Below the pieces are notes generated by a model. It worked only from the letters and a program-made list of their open reading frames with translations. It had not been told where the DNA came from and ran no database searches. A program made the translations under genes and the position numbers. This document shows, in pieces, positions 44,300 to 53,360 of a DNA stretch of 64,000 bases (position 1 is its first letter; each line of letters begins with the position of its first letter). The stretch is from Puniceibacterium sp. IMCC21224 (GTDB lineage Bacteria; Pseudomonadota; Alphaproteobacteria; Rhodobacterales; Rhodobacteraceae): the NCBI RefSeq assembly GCF_001038505.1, contig NZ_LDPY01000001.1, positions 1,302,001-1,366,000 on the forward strand, written 5' to 3'.

Positions 44300-45210
44300 A
44301 ACTGGTCTTTGCTGGCGAATGTATGGTCGAACTGGCGCCAGACGGGGCGTGCTACACCAAGGGCTTTGCTGGTGATACGTTCAACATGGCCTGGTACGCG
44401 CGCAAGATCTGCCCGGCGGCGTGGTCGGTCGGATATGTATCTGCCATCGGCTCGGACGCGGTGTCAGACGAACTGGCCGCGTTCATGTCGGATGCGGGTG
44501 TTGATATCAGCCATGTTCAACGTCACGCGGACCGGACTGTCGGCCTCTATATGATCAGCCTCAAGGATGGCGAACGTAGCTTTTCCTACTGGCGCAGTCA
44601 CAGCGCCGCGCGCCAGATGGCCGCCGACGGAGCCACGCTGGACAGTGCCTTTGCCGGGGCGGATGTGGTCTGCATCTCAGGGATCACCATAGCAGTTCTG
44701 GATGGCGACGGGCGTGCAACGCTGGCTGCGGCTTTGACCCGCTATCGCGCTGATGGTGGTCAGGTGGCCTTTGATCCCAACATCCGTCCGAGACTGTGGG
44801 CCGATGCCCCCAGCATGTGCGCATCGGTGATGACCTTCGCCGCGCTCAGCGACATCGTCTTGGCCTCGTTCGAGGATGAGGCAACCCATTTTGGCGATGC
44901 CGATCCCGCTGCAACGCTGCAACGCTATCAGGATGCCGGGGTGGGGTGCGTCGTGGTCAAGGATGGTGGCAACCCGATCCTTGGCGCGCGGGGCGACGAA
45001 CAGGTTTGCGTCGCACCCGAACCCGTTGCCATGGTGGTCGATTCAACGGCCGCGGGCGACAGCTTTAACGCCGGTTTTCTGGTGAGCATGCTGTCAGGTG
45101 CTGATCTGGCCACCGCCCTGATCGGCGGCGCGTCCTTGTCACGTCAAGTCATTCAACAGCGCGGTGCCTTGTCGCAGGACGCCGTGCGATTTTGTGGTGG
45201 GGCCACTTAG
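44296..45210 (+). CDS. kdgK: 2-keto-3-deoxygluconate kinase
   Basis: KdgK phosphorylates 2-keto-3-deoxygluconate to KDPG, the common exit of both uronate branches. The 304-residue PfkB-family sugar kinase has FAGECMVELAPDG at the start, the KDG-kinase-like YFS/SYWR region (ERSFSYWRSHSAAR), and PfkB signature 2 in DSTAAGDSFNAGFLVSM, with the catalytic Asp. Its start overlaps the regulator stop. KDPG aldolase, the next enzyme, is not in the window. Confidence 0.95.
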   Translation: MKLVFAGECMVELAPDGACYTKGFAGDTFNMAWYARKICPAAWSVGYVSAIGSDAVSDELAAFMSDAGVDISHVQRHADRTVGLYMISLKDGERSFSYWRSHSAARQMAADGATLDSAFAGADVVCISGITIAVLDGDGRATLAAALTRYRADGGQVAFDPNIRPRLWADAPSMCASVMTFAALSDIVLASFEDEATHFGDADPAATLQRYQDAGVGCVVVKDGGNPILGARGDEQVCVAPEPVAMVVDSTAAGDSFNAGFLVSMLSGADLATALIGGASLSRQVIQQRGALSQDAVRFCGGAT

Positions 45211-45257
45211 GCGGCTCAGTGTTTCGTTGATGTGTTCTGCCGCCTGATATGGCGGTG

Positions 45258-46427
45258 TCAGAACGGCAGGCCAACGTAATTCTCGGCCAGATCCCTGCGC
45301 GCGGTTTCAGACTGCGCCAAGTGACTTAGCGTGGCGCGGCGCATCTGCGCGGCAAAGGCATCTTCGCCATCAAACCGGTGCAGCATTGTGGTCATCTGCC
45401 AGGAAAACCGCATCGCCTTCCAGATCCGTGACAGGGCATGATCCGAGTACCCATCAAGACCAGCCAAATCCCCCGATCTGAGGGCGGGGATCAACGCCTG
45501 ATACAGATAGTGCACATCTGACACAGCAAGGTTGAGCCCCTTTGCCCCCGTGGGTGGCACGATATGGGCCGCATCCCCCACAAGGAACAGATTGCCCCAT
45601 CGCAGCGGTTCCGAGACAAAGCTGCGCAGCGGCGCAATGGATTTCTCGATCGATGGCCCTGTAATCAGGCGCGCGGCGGCCTGAACCGGGATACGTTTGC
45701 GGAACGTGCTCCAGAAACGCTCATCAGACCAGTCGGCAACTGTGTCTGTCAGCGGCACTTGCACGTAATACCGCACCAAATTTGCATTCCGCATTGAGGC
45801 CAGCGCAAATCCGTCATCGGAATTGGCATAGATCAGTTCATCATTGACCGGCGGGGTTTCGGACAGGATGCCCAGCCAGCCAAATGGGTAGACCCGCTCG
45901 AACGACTTGCGCTTGTTGGCGGGAATCGCCTCGCGGGATACGCCGTGAAATCCATCACATCCGGCAACATAGGCGCAGGTGATCCGCTGAGGTTTACCGT
46001 CTTTGGTGAACTCAACAGCCGACATGGCCTGATCCAGATCATGGATCGTCACGTCCGATACTTGATGGTGGATCGTTGTCCCCAGGGCATCCTGTGCGTC
46101 GTACAGATCGCGGGTGACGTCGGTCTGGCCGTAGACCATGACCTGCTTGCCGGTCAGATCCTTGAAATCCACATGCACCATCAAATCGGAGTCGGTGAAA
46201 TAGGCGCCGTCATGCGGCAGTCCTTTGCGATCCATCCGGGCACCGACGCCTGCATCGCGCAAGAGCTGCACAGTGCCCCATTCCAAGATACCCGCCCGAA
46301 TCCGTGCCAGCACGTGGGCGCGGGTTGATCGTTCGAGCACCACCGTATCCACCCCGGCGCGGTTGAGCAGCTGCGACAGCAAGAGGCCGGATGGCCCGCC
46401 ACCGATGATCACAACCTGGGTATCCAT
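45258..46427 (-). CDS. pobA: 4-hydroxybenzoate 3-monooxygenase
   Basis: PobA hydroxylates 4-hydroxybenzoate to protocatechuate with FAD and NADPH. The 389-residue flavoprotein has the dinucleotide motif VVIIGGGPSGLLLSQLLNRAG, the DG motif AGCDGFHGVSR, the second FAD motif GDAAHIVPPTGAKGLNLA, and YPFGWLGI of this monooxygenase group. It is divergent from its AraC regulator gene. Its product feeds the PcaHG enzyme encoded 3 kb away. Confidence 0.96.
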   Translation of the reverse strand: MDTQVVIIGGGPSGLLLSQLLNRAGVDTVVLERSTRAHVLARIRAGILEWGTVQLLRDAGVGARMDRKGLPHDGAYFTDSDLMVHVDFKDLTGKQVMVYGQTDVTRDLYDAQDALGTTIHHQVSDVTIHDLDQAMSAVEFTKDGKPQRITCAYVAGCDGFHGVSREAIPANKRKSFERVYPFGWLGILSETPPVNDELIYANSDDGFALASMRNANLVRYYVQVPLTDTVADWSDERFWSTFRKRIPVQAAARLITGPSIEKSIAPLRSFVSEPLRWGNLFLVGDAAHIVPPTGAKGLNLAVSDVHYLYQALIPALRSGDLAGLDGYSDHALSRIWKAMRFSWQMTTMLHRFDGEDAFAAQMRRATLSHLAQSETARRDLAENYVGLPF

Positions 46428-46513
46428 TGAGGCGCTCCTTTTGGGCGTTAGGATAGGCGCGCCGGGATGCCATAGGAATGGACGCGTTCTGCAAAGGCTT
46501 GTACTATTCGTGC

Positions 46514-47386
46514 ATGAGCCCTCGTGATATCATCCCCGCATTTAATCTGTTTGGCGAAACCGGAGAGTTTCCGGACATCGTTCACTGCGAACGGATCGTA
46601 GATCGCGCGGGTTTGCATGATTGGGAGATCTCACCGCATCGCCATGGGCGGATGGCGCAGATCTTTGTGATGGAGCGAGGCCACGCACAGATGCGGTTGG
46701 ATGGCGAGACGTGCGAAATCGCCGACAATCAAACGGTTTATATTCCGCCCAATGTCGTACATGGCTTCCGTTTTGCCAAAGGCAGCCATGGCTGGGTTCT
46801 GTCGTTTCCGGTGCAAGTGGTCCATGGAATGCGACCGGTGACACAGGAACTGAAACGCAGTCAGGGCCGCTGGGCCAAAGTTTCGTACACGCCCATGCAG
46901 AGAAATCTGATCGAAGCGTTGGTGCAGGCTTTCGCCGCGTCTGGTCCTTATCGCGCGCAACGCCTGATCGCGATGTCACAGGCGGCTCTGGCCACGGTGT
47001 TCGAAGATGCCGCCCATCAGATCAAAAGCCGTCAGACGGCAGGGCCACAGATGCAGCGACTGGACGATCTGCTGGCCCGTCACGCCACGGATGGCTGGAG
47101 GGCGGGTGAGTATGCCGGTGCGCTGGGCATCACCTCTGGGCATCTGAACCGGTTATGTCGGGCTGAAACCGGACAATCGGCATCCCGCGTTATCGAAAAT
47201 GCGGTGATGACCGAGGCCTGCCGCCTGCTGGCATTTACCCAATTGCCGGTGGCTGAGGTCGGCTTTGGTTTGAAATTTCACGACCCGGCACATTTCTCGC
47301 GCCGGTTCCGTATCGTTCAGGGCGAAACGCCATCATCTTATCGGGCGCGGTTTTTGCATCGGTTTGCCGGACCCGCATCATCGTAA
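46514..47386 (+). CDS. pobR: AraC-family regulator of pobA (PobR type)
   Basis: This 290-residue AraC-type activator has an N-terminal cupin-like sensor (HDWEISPHRHGRMAQIFVM) and two C-terminal helix-turn-helix units (residues ~190-285; YAGALGITSGHLNRLCRA and VAEVGFGLKFHDPAHFSRRF). Divergence from pobA and similarity of layout to PobR regulators support 4-hydroxybenzoate-responsive control of pobA. ATG 46514 (MSPRDIIPAF) is chosen; an ATG at 46478 has AGGA directly against it. The end overlaps convergent pcaQ by nine bases. Confidence 0.86.
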   Translation: MSPRDIIPAFNLFGETGEFPDIVHCERIVDRAGLHDWEISPHRHGRMAQIFVMERGHAQMRLDGETCEIADNQTVYIPPNVVHGFRFAKGSHGWVLSFPVQVVHGMRPVTQELKRSQGRWAKVSYTPMQRNLIEALVQAFAASGPYRAQRLIAMSQAALATVFEDAAHQIKSRQTAGPQMQRLDDLLARHATDGWRAGEYAGALGITSGHLNRLCRAETGQSASRVIENAVMTEACRLLAFTQLPVAEVGFGLKFHDPAHFSRRFRIVQGETPSSYRARFLHRFAGPASS

Positions 47387-48322
47387 AGGTGCGTGCGGGT
47401 GGCGTGTTTCTCTCTGCGCCTCAAGAAGAGCCTGACGAAACAGCCGCACTGGCGGTGTCGGGTCCTCTTCTGACCGGGCGAGGATGCCGACGGGGCCTGC
47501 CATTTCGGCGGTGTCGATTGGCAGGGTGCGCATTCGTCCGGCGGCCACATCGCGTGCTACGACGCCCTGGCTGATGGTCCAGACCGCCTGCGCTGGCCCC
47601 AATGTCAGGGCGCGGCCAAAGGCTTCGGATACTGTTTCGATTCGTTTCGGCCAGTCGGTAATCCCGCGGGCCACCAAAAAGCGGTCGACCAGCGGGCGGA
47701 TCGCGGCGCCTTTGGGCGGATAGAGCACGCGCCAATCTGACAGCGCTGCGATGTCGGTACTGCCCTGCAACGGGTGATCCGCCGCGACCGCAAACACGAC
47801 CTGTTCGGTGTATAGCTGAGTAAAAGACAGACCGTTCATCGTTTCCGGCGGCCCCATTCGCCCGATGACAAGATCCAGATCACCCGACCGCAACCGGTCC
47901 ACCAGCGCGCCGATGCGACCATCCTCGACCGTGACGGGGGTCGCGGGTGACAATTCGGCAAAGCCCAGGATCACGTCCGGTAGCAGATCCGCTGCCACGC
48001 TGGGCAGGGCGCCGATGCGCAGTGGGATCGCGGCACCGGCACCCAGTGCGTCCAGGCTGGCCAAGCCGTGGTTCAGCGCGGCCAGGCTTTGTTCCGCGAA
48101 TTGCTGAAACACCGCGCCTTCGCGGGTCAACTCGATCCCGCCCCGGTCGCGTCGCAGCAAAGACACCGCCAGAATCTGTTCAAGATCCTTGAGCGTCTTG
48201 GAAATCGCGGGTTGGGTCAGAAAGGTACGCCCGGCTGCCGCCTTGAGACTGCCGGAATGCACAGTCTCAACAAAGGCCGACAGGTGTCGCATTTTGATCC
48301 GGCGGGTACGGTTACTTTCCAT
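47378..48322 (-). CDS. pcaQ: LysR-family regulator of protocatechuate genes
   Basis: This 314-residue LysR-type regulator has an N-terminal winged helix-turn-helix (residues ~10-70; SLKAAAGRTFLTQPAISKTL) and a two-lobed ligand domain (PLRIGALPSVAADLLP; LDLVIGRMGPPETMNGLSF; VLYPPKGAAIRP). The latter segments are characteristic of PcaQ, which activates pca genes in response to beta-carboxymuconate. It is divergent from pcaC across a 105-base AT-rich region. The canonical ATAACC-type PcaQ box was not recognised there. Confidence 0.92.
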   Translation of the reverse strand: MESNRTRRIKMRHLSAFVETVHSGSLKAAAGRTFLTQPAISKTLKDLEQILAVSLLRRDRGGIELTREGAVFQQFAEQSLAALNHGLASLDALGAGAAIPLRIGALPSVAADLLPDVILGFAELSPATPVTVEDGRIGALVDRLRSGDLDLVIGRMGPPETMNGLSFTQLYTEQVVFAVAADHPLQGSTDIAALSDWRVLYPPKGAAIRPLVDRFLVARGITDWPKRIETVSEAFGRALTLGPAQAVWTISQGVVARDVAAGRMRTLPIDTAEMAGPVGILARSEEDPTPPVRLFRQALLEAQRETRHPHAPLR

Positions 48323-48427
48323 TTTGGCAATTAAATAAGTGAATTCGTCATTTTATTTGCCTTTATCAGCGTATTATAGGTCGGGCAACTGAATTTTGGG
48401 TGGACCGCGTGTCCGAGGGGGAATTTG

Positions 48428-48808
48428 ATGTCAAGCCGGTTAGATGCGGGAATGAAGGTCCGACGCGAGGTGTTGGGCGATGTACATGTCGACCGGGCCG
48501 AGGCGGCAAAGACATCTTTTGACCAACCGTTCCAACAGATGATTACCGAAGGCGCCTGGGGTACACTCTGGGCGGATGACACGATTTCACGGCGCGACCG
48601 GTCGCTGCTAACGCTGGCGTTGCTGGCCGCGACCGGCAATTTCGGGGAAATTCCGATGCATATCCGCGCAAGCCGCAACACTGGTGCTACCCCGGAAGAG
48701 ATCTTGCAAGCCTTTATGCACGTGGCAGTCTATGCTGGTGTGCCAAAGGCAAACCATGCGATCAAGCTGGCAAAGGCGACATTTGCCGAATTGGGGGTTG
48801 AGATATGA
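48428..48808 (+). CDS. pcaC: 4-carboxymuconolactone decarboxylase
   Basis: PcaC decarboxylates gamma-carboxymuconolactone to beta-ketoadipate enol-lactone. The 126-residue AhpD-fold protein shows [20 protein letters not shown] and [19 protein letters not shown], as in stand-alone PcaC, and is not fused to PcaD. ATG 48428 follows AGGGGG; a TTG codon just before was not used. It overlaps pcaH by ATGA. The usual partner pcaD is missing from this operon. Confidence 0.93.
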   Translation: MSSRLDAGMKVRREVLGDVHVDRAEAAKTSFDQPFQQMITEGAWGTLWADDTISRRDRSLLTLALLAATGNFGEIPMHIRASRNTGATPEEILQAFMHVAVYAGVPKANHAIKLAKATFAELGVEI

Positions 48809-49542
48809 CCAAAGCGCCGACGCTGGGCGGGTTTGTGCCGCGTGATCGCAACTGGCAACCACCTGCACTGACACCGACCTACAAAACCAGCGTCAAACGC
48901 AGCCCGGGTGCGGCATTGTTGTCGTTTCCGACAACTCTGTCAGAAGAGACGGGGCCGGTGTTCGGTCACGGGATGCTGGGCAAGCTGGACAACGATCTGA
49001 TCCACAATTTCGCTCAGTCGGGAGAGAGCGCGATTGGTCCGCGGATCATCGTCTATGGCCGGGTGCTGGATGAAATGGGCCGTCCCGTGCCGGGCGCGCT
49101 GCTGGAATTCTGGCAGGCCAATGCCGGTGGACGGTATCGCCACAAAAAAGAAAGCTACCTCGCGCCGCTGGATCCGAATTTCGGCGGTTGCGGGCGGACC
49201 ATCACGGCTGAGGATGGTAGCTATGAATTCCGCACGATTCAGCCCGGCCCCTATCCCTGGCCCAACGGCATGAATGACTGGCGCCCCGCCCACATCCATT
49301 TCAGCGTGTTCGGGCACGGTTTTGCGCAGCGTCTGATCACGCAGATGTATTTTGAGGGCGATCCGCATATCCAGTTGTGTCCGATCGTCGGTGCGATCAC
49401 CTCACCCGAGGCGGTCGCGTCGCTGATTGCTGCGCTGGACATGCACCGCACGGTGCCGATGGACAGCCGCGCTTACAAGTTCGACATCGTGCTGCGTGGA
49501 CGGCGGCAGACGACCTTTGAAAACCGGGCAGAGGGGCTCTGA
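48805..49542 (+). CDS. pcaH: Protocatechuate 3,4-dioxygenase beta subunit
   Basis: PcaH carries the catalytic non-haem Fe(III) site of the dioxygenase that opens protocatechuate to 3-carboxymuconate. The 245-residue protein has the intradiol signature [20 protein letters not shown] (approx. 90-109). The iron-ligand region is [17 protein letters not shown] (Tyr) followed by [21 protein letters not shown], with the second Tyr and His-x-His. Both overlap with pcaC and the one-base gap to pcaG indicate a tightly coupled operon. Confidence 0.96.
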   Translation: MTKAPTLGGFVPRDRNWQPPALTPTYKTSVKRSPGAALLSFPTTLSEETGPVFGHGMLGKLDNDLIHNFAQSGESAIGPRIIVYGRVLDEMGRPVPGALLEFWQANAGGRYRHKKESYLAPLDPNFGGCGRTITAEDGSYEFRTIQPGPYPWPNGMNDWRPAHIHFSVFGHGFAQRLITQMYFEGDPHIQLCPIVGAITSPEAVASLIAALDMHRTVPMDSRAYKFDIVLRGRRQTTFENRAEGL

Positions 49543-49543
49543 C

Positions 49544-50158
49544 ATGGTGCAGAAACTGGACTACCTCAAGGAATCGCCGTCACAGACTGCGGGCCCCTAT
49601 GTACATATCGGCTGTACGCCGAATTTTTCGGGTATCGACATCTACGGCGGCGACCTAGGCACGGCGATGAAGACAGGCCCGGTCAAGGGACAAGAGATCA
49701 CCATTCGGGGCACGGTGTTTGACGGCACCGGAACCGCGCTTCGCGACGCGATGATCGAAATTTGGCAGGCCGATGCGGATGGGTTGCACAACGCGGTGTC
49801 GGAAACACGCGGACAGGCGGACCCGAACTTTACCGGATGGGGCCGTTCGCCTGGCGATATGGCCACTGGTGAATTTGTCTTTGAAACCGTCAAACCCGGT
49901 CAGGTGCCATGCCCCGACGGGCGGATGCAGGCACCACATGTGACGTTTTGGATCGTCGCGCGGGGGATCAATATCGGGCTGCACACCCGGATGTATTTTG
50001 CAGATGAAATGGCCGCCAATGCGCAGGATCCGATCCTGACCCGGATCGAGCATCAGAACCGTGTGCCGACCCTGCTCGCTCAGCCCGAGGGCAATGGCGT
50101 CTACCGGTTCGACATCCGCCTTCAGGGTGAGGGCGAGACGATTTTTTTCGATATTTGA
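49544..50158 (+). CDS. pcaG: Protocatechuate 3,4-dioxygenase alpha subunit
   Basis: PcaG is the structural alpha subunit that completes the active-site cleft with PcaH. The 204-residue protein has SPSQTAGPYVHIGCTPNF at the N-terminus, ALRDAMIEIWQADADG, and APHVTFWIVARGINIGLHTR. The His-x-His iron motif of the beta subunit is replaced by HVTFW, as expected for alpha. ATG 49544 stands one base after the pcaH stop. A long hairpin follows. Confidence 0.95.
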   Translation: MVQKLDYLKESPSQTAGPYVHIGCTPNFSGIDIYGGDLGTAMKTGPVKGQEITIRGTVFDGTGTALRDAMIEIWQADADGLHNAVSETRGQADPNFTGWGRSPGDMATGEFVFETVKPGQVPCPDGRMQAPHVTFWIVARGINIGLHTRMYFADEMAANAQDPILTRIEHQNRVPTLLAQPEGNGVYRFDIRLQGEGETIFFDI

Positions 50159-50162
50159 AACT

Positions 50163-50196
50163 TACCCTCTTCCCCCTTCGACGGGGGGAGAGGGTA
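50163..50196. terminator. Long hairpin between convergent pcaG and DUF475 gene
   Basis: Arms 50163-50176 and 50183-50196 form a 14-pair stem with one G-T pair and a six-base TTCGAC loop. There is no clear T-run, so classical intrinsic termination is uncertain. It may act as a bidirectional end structure for both genes. Confidence 0.55.
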
Positions 50197-50203
50197 TTGT
50201 GGG

Positions 50204-51298
50204 TCAGATCACCGGATCAGCCTTGGCGCTTTTGCGGTTCCAGCGGATCGACGACCACAGTGCCAGACCGATCAGCGCCGCCCCGGCCAGCCCAGTGATC
50301 ACTTCGGGAACGTGGATCAGCGCCTGCGCGTACATGATCAGCGACAGGATCAGGATTGCATAAAACGCGCCATGTTCGAGATAGCGGTATTCTGTCAGCG
50401 TCTCCTTTTCCACCAGCATGATGGTCATCGACCGGACATACATCGCGCCGATCCCCAGCCCGATGGCAATCACAAACAGGTTCTGGCTCAGGGCAAAGGC
50501 GCCGATCACGCCGTCAAAGGAAAACGACGCGTCGAGGACTTCGAGGTAGAGGAACGCGCCAAGCCCGCCCTGTGCCGCAGACTTGACGCTGCTGCCGCTG
50601 TCCAGAAAACTGCCCAGAACGTCAACCGAGAGGAATGTCGCCAGCCCCCAGATCGCCGAGCGAAAGAACACCTGCGCGTCTTCGCCCTCAAGCAACCGCG
50701 AGAAGCCGAGGATCAGCAACAGGACCAGCACCACTTCGGCCCCGCGCACCCCGGCATAGCGCGCCAGCCGATGTTCGAGCCAGCCGACCCAGTGCACATC
50801 CTTGTCGACGTCACAAAAGAACGCGAGGCTGACCATCAGCAGAAAGGTTCCGCCAAAAGCTGCAATCGGCAGATGGGCGTCATGCATGATTTCTGCATAG
50901 CGTGCGGGTTCGGCTGCGGCGAGGGTCAGTGCCTCCCACGGGCCGATACGGGCCGAGATGACCACGATCAGCAGCGGAAACAGGATCCGCATGCCGAACA
51001 CGGCGATCAGAATGCCCCAGGTCAGAAACCGCTGCCGCCAAATTGGCTGCATGTCCTTGAGTTTGTTGGCATTGACGATGGCATTGTCGAACGAGAGAGA
51101 AATTTCCAGAACGGCCAGCACGGTACATACGAAAAAGATTGTCAGCATCCCGCTGATCGTCCCTGTCATATGCCAGCCAAGGGCCGCGCCAAGGGCTAGC
51201 CCGATGACTGTCAGTACAAAAGCCCAGCGAAAATAAGATAGCATAGAGGCATGCGAAGGCACGGGGCCCGCAGTCACGTTTGAAGATGTGGGAGACAT
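50204..51298 (-). CDS. TerC-superfamily membrane protein (DUF475)
   Basis: This 364-residue inner-membrane protein has about nine or ten helices. The TerC-like acidic motif is seen twice in inverted-repeat fashion: LEISLSFDNAIVNANKL (residues ~64-80) and LEVLDASFSFDGVIGAFAL (~245-263), each with an SFDxxI core. It also has WGILIAVFGMRILFP and the DUF475-specific long loops. Related TerC proteins are linked to metal (Mn) export or tellurite resistance, but the DUF475 branch has no settled function. A shorter start at 51244 (MLSYFRWAF) is possible. It stands alone. Confidence 0.85.
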   Translation of the reverse strand: MSPTSSNVTAGPVPSHASMLSYFRWAFVLTVIGLALGAALGWHMTGTISGMLTIFFVCTVLAVLEISLSFDNAIVNANKLKDMQPIWRQRFLTWGILIAVFGMRILFPLLIVVISARIGPWEALTLAAAEPARYAEIMHDAHLPIAAFGGTFLLMVSLAFFCDVDKDVHWVGWLEHRLARYAGVRGAEVVLVLLLILGFSRLLEGEDAQVFFRSAIWGLATFLSVDVLGSFLDSGSSVKSAAQGGLGAFLYLEVLDASFSFDGVIGAFALSQNLFVIAIGLGIGAMYVRSMTIMLVEKETLTEYRYLEHGAFYAILILSLIMYAQALIHVPEVITGLAGAALIGLALWSSIRWNRKSAKADPVI

Positions 51299-51692
51299 GA
51301 GAGGTCAAAGTCCAGGCGGCTGGAACGTTTCAGTGCCGACATCACGAAAGCGCCGCCACTTTCGCCAGAGGGGCCCGGTCACCCAACGACGCCCTGATCC
51401 GGGCGTTACCGCGTTCTGAATACACCCTGTCCGGCATCCGTCGCCAGCTAAATTTTTGGCACCTGACTTTGGTGTGCCGGGGATTGGGGACGCATACAGG
51501 GCCTGGAAAATCTGCTAGACAATCCAATGTTTTGCCCCGATTGACCACCAATACGGTGACGGCAGCGGGGCGATTGAGGCAACCCAGTCGCGGTGCAAAA
51601 CCACAGCGCGACGCCTGCAAAATATCTCAGACCCCTTAAGATCGATTCGCCTTTAAGGTATCGGCAATCCGGCCGCGATCACCGCCCGCCGG
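51299..51692. other. Gene-free spacer between DUF475 gene and AraC gene
   Basis: About 394 bases upstream of the leftward DUF475 gene and downstream of the leftward AraC gene. Short open frames here lack recognisable protein features and ribosome sites. It must hold the DUF475 promoter; I could not place it. Confidence 0.5.
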
Positions 51693-52688
51693 TCAGCTTA
51701 GCTGCATCTCACGCGCCTGCGATGGTGTCATGCCTGTCCATTCGTGAAAGGCGCGGTAAAACGAATTCGGATCCTGATAGGCCAAAAGGTAACTGGTCTC
51801 TTCGGCGCTTAGTTTCTGGTCACGCAGATAGGTCATCGCCAGCGTCGCGCGGGTTTCGTCCAGTATGTTCTGGAACGAACTGCCTTCGACTTTGAGCTTG
51901 CGTTGCAGTGTGCGCTTGCTGATCCCAAGCCGGGCACTGACTTGATCCGCCGAAACAGCCCCTGATGGCAACAGGTCGGTCAGCGTGCGCGCGACCCGTT
52001 TGGCAAGGCCGATGCCATCCGCCACGGATTCAAGTTTGCTCAGCAGATCGCGCTCGATCAGTCGGTAGAAATCCGTATCGGCCGAGATCAGAGACCTGCG
52101 CGCGTCCTGCATGGAAAAGGTGATCGCGGGGATCTGGCTTTGGACAATTGGCGCGCCGACATAGGTTTGGTAGTCCGGTGTGACATGGCCAAGATGCGGA
52201 AGCTGCACAGTTTTCGGTACAATGTGATGTGCGGTAAAGGTCCGGGCGAAATCGAGAAAAAAGATGACTTCGGTTGCGGACATGACATTCGGTACAGGCT
52301 GCCCGCATTCCGACTCGAATCCGACAGTGAAGGCGTCCTCGTCTTCTGTCAGATGAAGCCGGATCGGTGCAACGAGCGGTTTGAAGATGGCAAGCCGGTT
52401 GAATCCGGTGTGAATGTCGGGACTGGCCGCAAACGCCAGCAATGCCGGCTGAAGCGGCCCCCGCGATGCGGCGCGCCCCAGTGTCAGTGGCAATTCGGGA
52501 TCTTTGCTTTCTTCGGCATAGGCTGACCAGGCCGAGAAATATGTAGTGGCATCAACGCCTTTGTCCTCGTTCTCCAGAAAATCCGCCGTCAACCCGCAGC
52601 GTTCCAGCACCCGCGCCGGTGACAAGTTCAGGATACTGCAACACTGACGCAAATATGGCGTGATTTTGTACAGGCGTGATGCGGACAT
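51693..52688 (-). CDS. AraC-family regulator with large N-terminal sensor domain
   Basis: This 331-residue regulator has a ~200-residue N-terminal ligand domain of the arabinose-binding-like/OruR type (LSPARVLERCGL; GPLQPALLAFAASPDIHTGF) and a C-terminal AraC DNA-binding domain (VSARLGISKRTLQRKLKVEG and SAEETSYLLAYQDPNSFYRAF). It is divergent from iorAB with a 206-base spacer, so it likely controls those genes. The inducer is unknown. Confidence 0.88.
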   Translation of the reverse strand: MSASRLYKITPYLRQCCSILNLSPARVLERCGLTADFLENEDKGVDATTYFSAWSAYAEESKDPELPLTLGRAASRGPLQPALLAFAASPDIHTGFNRLAIFKPLVAPIRLHLTEDEDAFTVGFESECGQPVPNVMSATEVIFFLDFARTFTAHHIVPKTVQLPHLGHVTPDYQTYVGAPIVQSQIPAITFSMQDARRSLISADTDFYRLIERDLLSKLESVADGIGLAKRVARTLTDLLPSGAVSADQVSARLGISKRTLQRKLKVEGSSFQNILDETRATLAMTYLRDQKLSAEETSYLLAYQDPNSFYRAFHEWTGMTPSQAREMQLS

Positions 52689-52894
52689 TCCGGCTCTCTT
52701 CGTTCTGTGCTAAGCTGGGGGTTGTATCGGGCAATCCACACCCCCGGCGATGTGGGTGTCGTCTTGTGTTAGAATTTTGGCGTCATCCGCGAGTGTTTAT
52801 CACGCGCGCGGCAACGCACAATAGAGCACATTGAATATCTCTCCGATCCGGGGGCTACCCCGAGTCACTCCCACCGAACAAGGAAGGATCAAAC

Positions 52895-53359
52895 GTGACG
52901 CGCGAACTCAGACTCAATGGCCAGACCGTCACGGTCGATGCCGAGGACGGAACGCCCCTGCTGTGGGTGATCCGCGATGAACTCAAGATGACTGGAACCA
53001 AGTTCGGCTGCGGCGTCGCTGCCTGTGGGGCCTGCACTGTGCATGTGGATGGTGCGCCGACGCGGTCGTGCCAGACCTATATCGAAGATGTCGAAGGGGC
53101 TGAGATCACAACGATCGAAGCGATGAGCGCCGACCGCATTGGCGCCGCAGTCCAGCAGGCCTGGACCGAACTGGACGTGGTTCAGTGCGGCTACTGCCAG
53201 TCGGGCCAGATCATGTCGGCGGTCGGGCTGTTGTCCGAAAACGGCAAGCCGTCAGCGGCTGAGATTGACGATTACATGTGGGGCAACGCCTGCCGCTGCG
53301 CCACCTATCAACGTATCCGTGCCGGCGTTCAGCGCGCGGCCGAAATTCTGGAGGGTTGA
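52895..53359 (+). CDS. iorA: Molybdenum hydroxylase 2Fe-2S subunit, IorA type
   Basis: This 154-residue electron-transfer subunit of a xanthine-oxidase-family molybdoenzyme binds two 2Fe-2S clusters. The plant-ferredoxin-type cluster is at KFGCGVAACGACTVHVDG with a fourth Cys in RSCQTY; the second is at VQCGYCQSGQI and NACRCATYQRI. The start is GTG (52895), preceded by AAGGAAGGA. One base separates it from iorB. There is no separate FAD subunit, the mark of the isoquinoline 1-oxidoreductase/periplasmic aldehyde oxidase subtype. Confidence 0.91.
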   Translation: MTRELRLNGQTVTVDAEDGTPLLWVIRDELKMTGTKFGCGVAACGACTVHVDGAPTRSCQTYIEDVEGAEITTIEAMSADRIGAAVQQAWTELDVVQCGYCQSGQIMSAVGLLSENGKPSAAEIDDYMWGNACRCATYQRIRAGVQRAAEILEG

Positions 53360-53360
53360 G

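Noticed and set aside
45210..45255. Short GC stems between convergent kdgK and pobA as a terminator
   Set aside because: Stems are only five or six pairs, compete with each other and lack a T-run.
51342..51620. A 92-codon leftward frame in the spacer before the DUF475 gene
   Set aside because: No ribosome site, conserved pattern or sensible composition; ends abruptly near the DUF475 start region.
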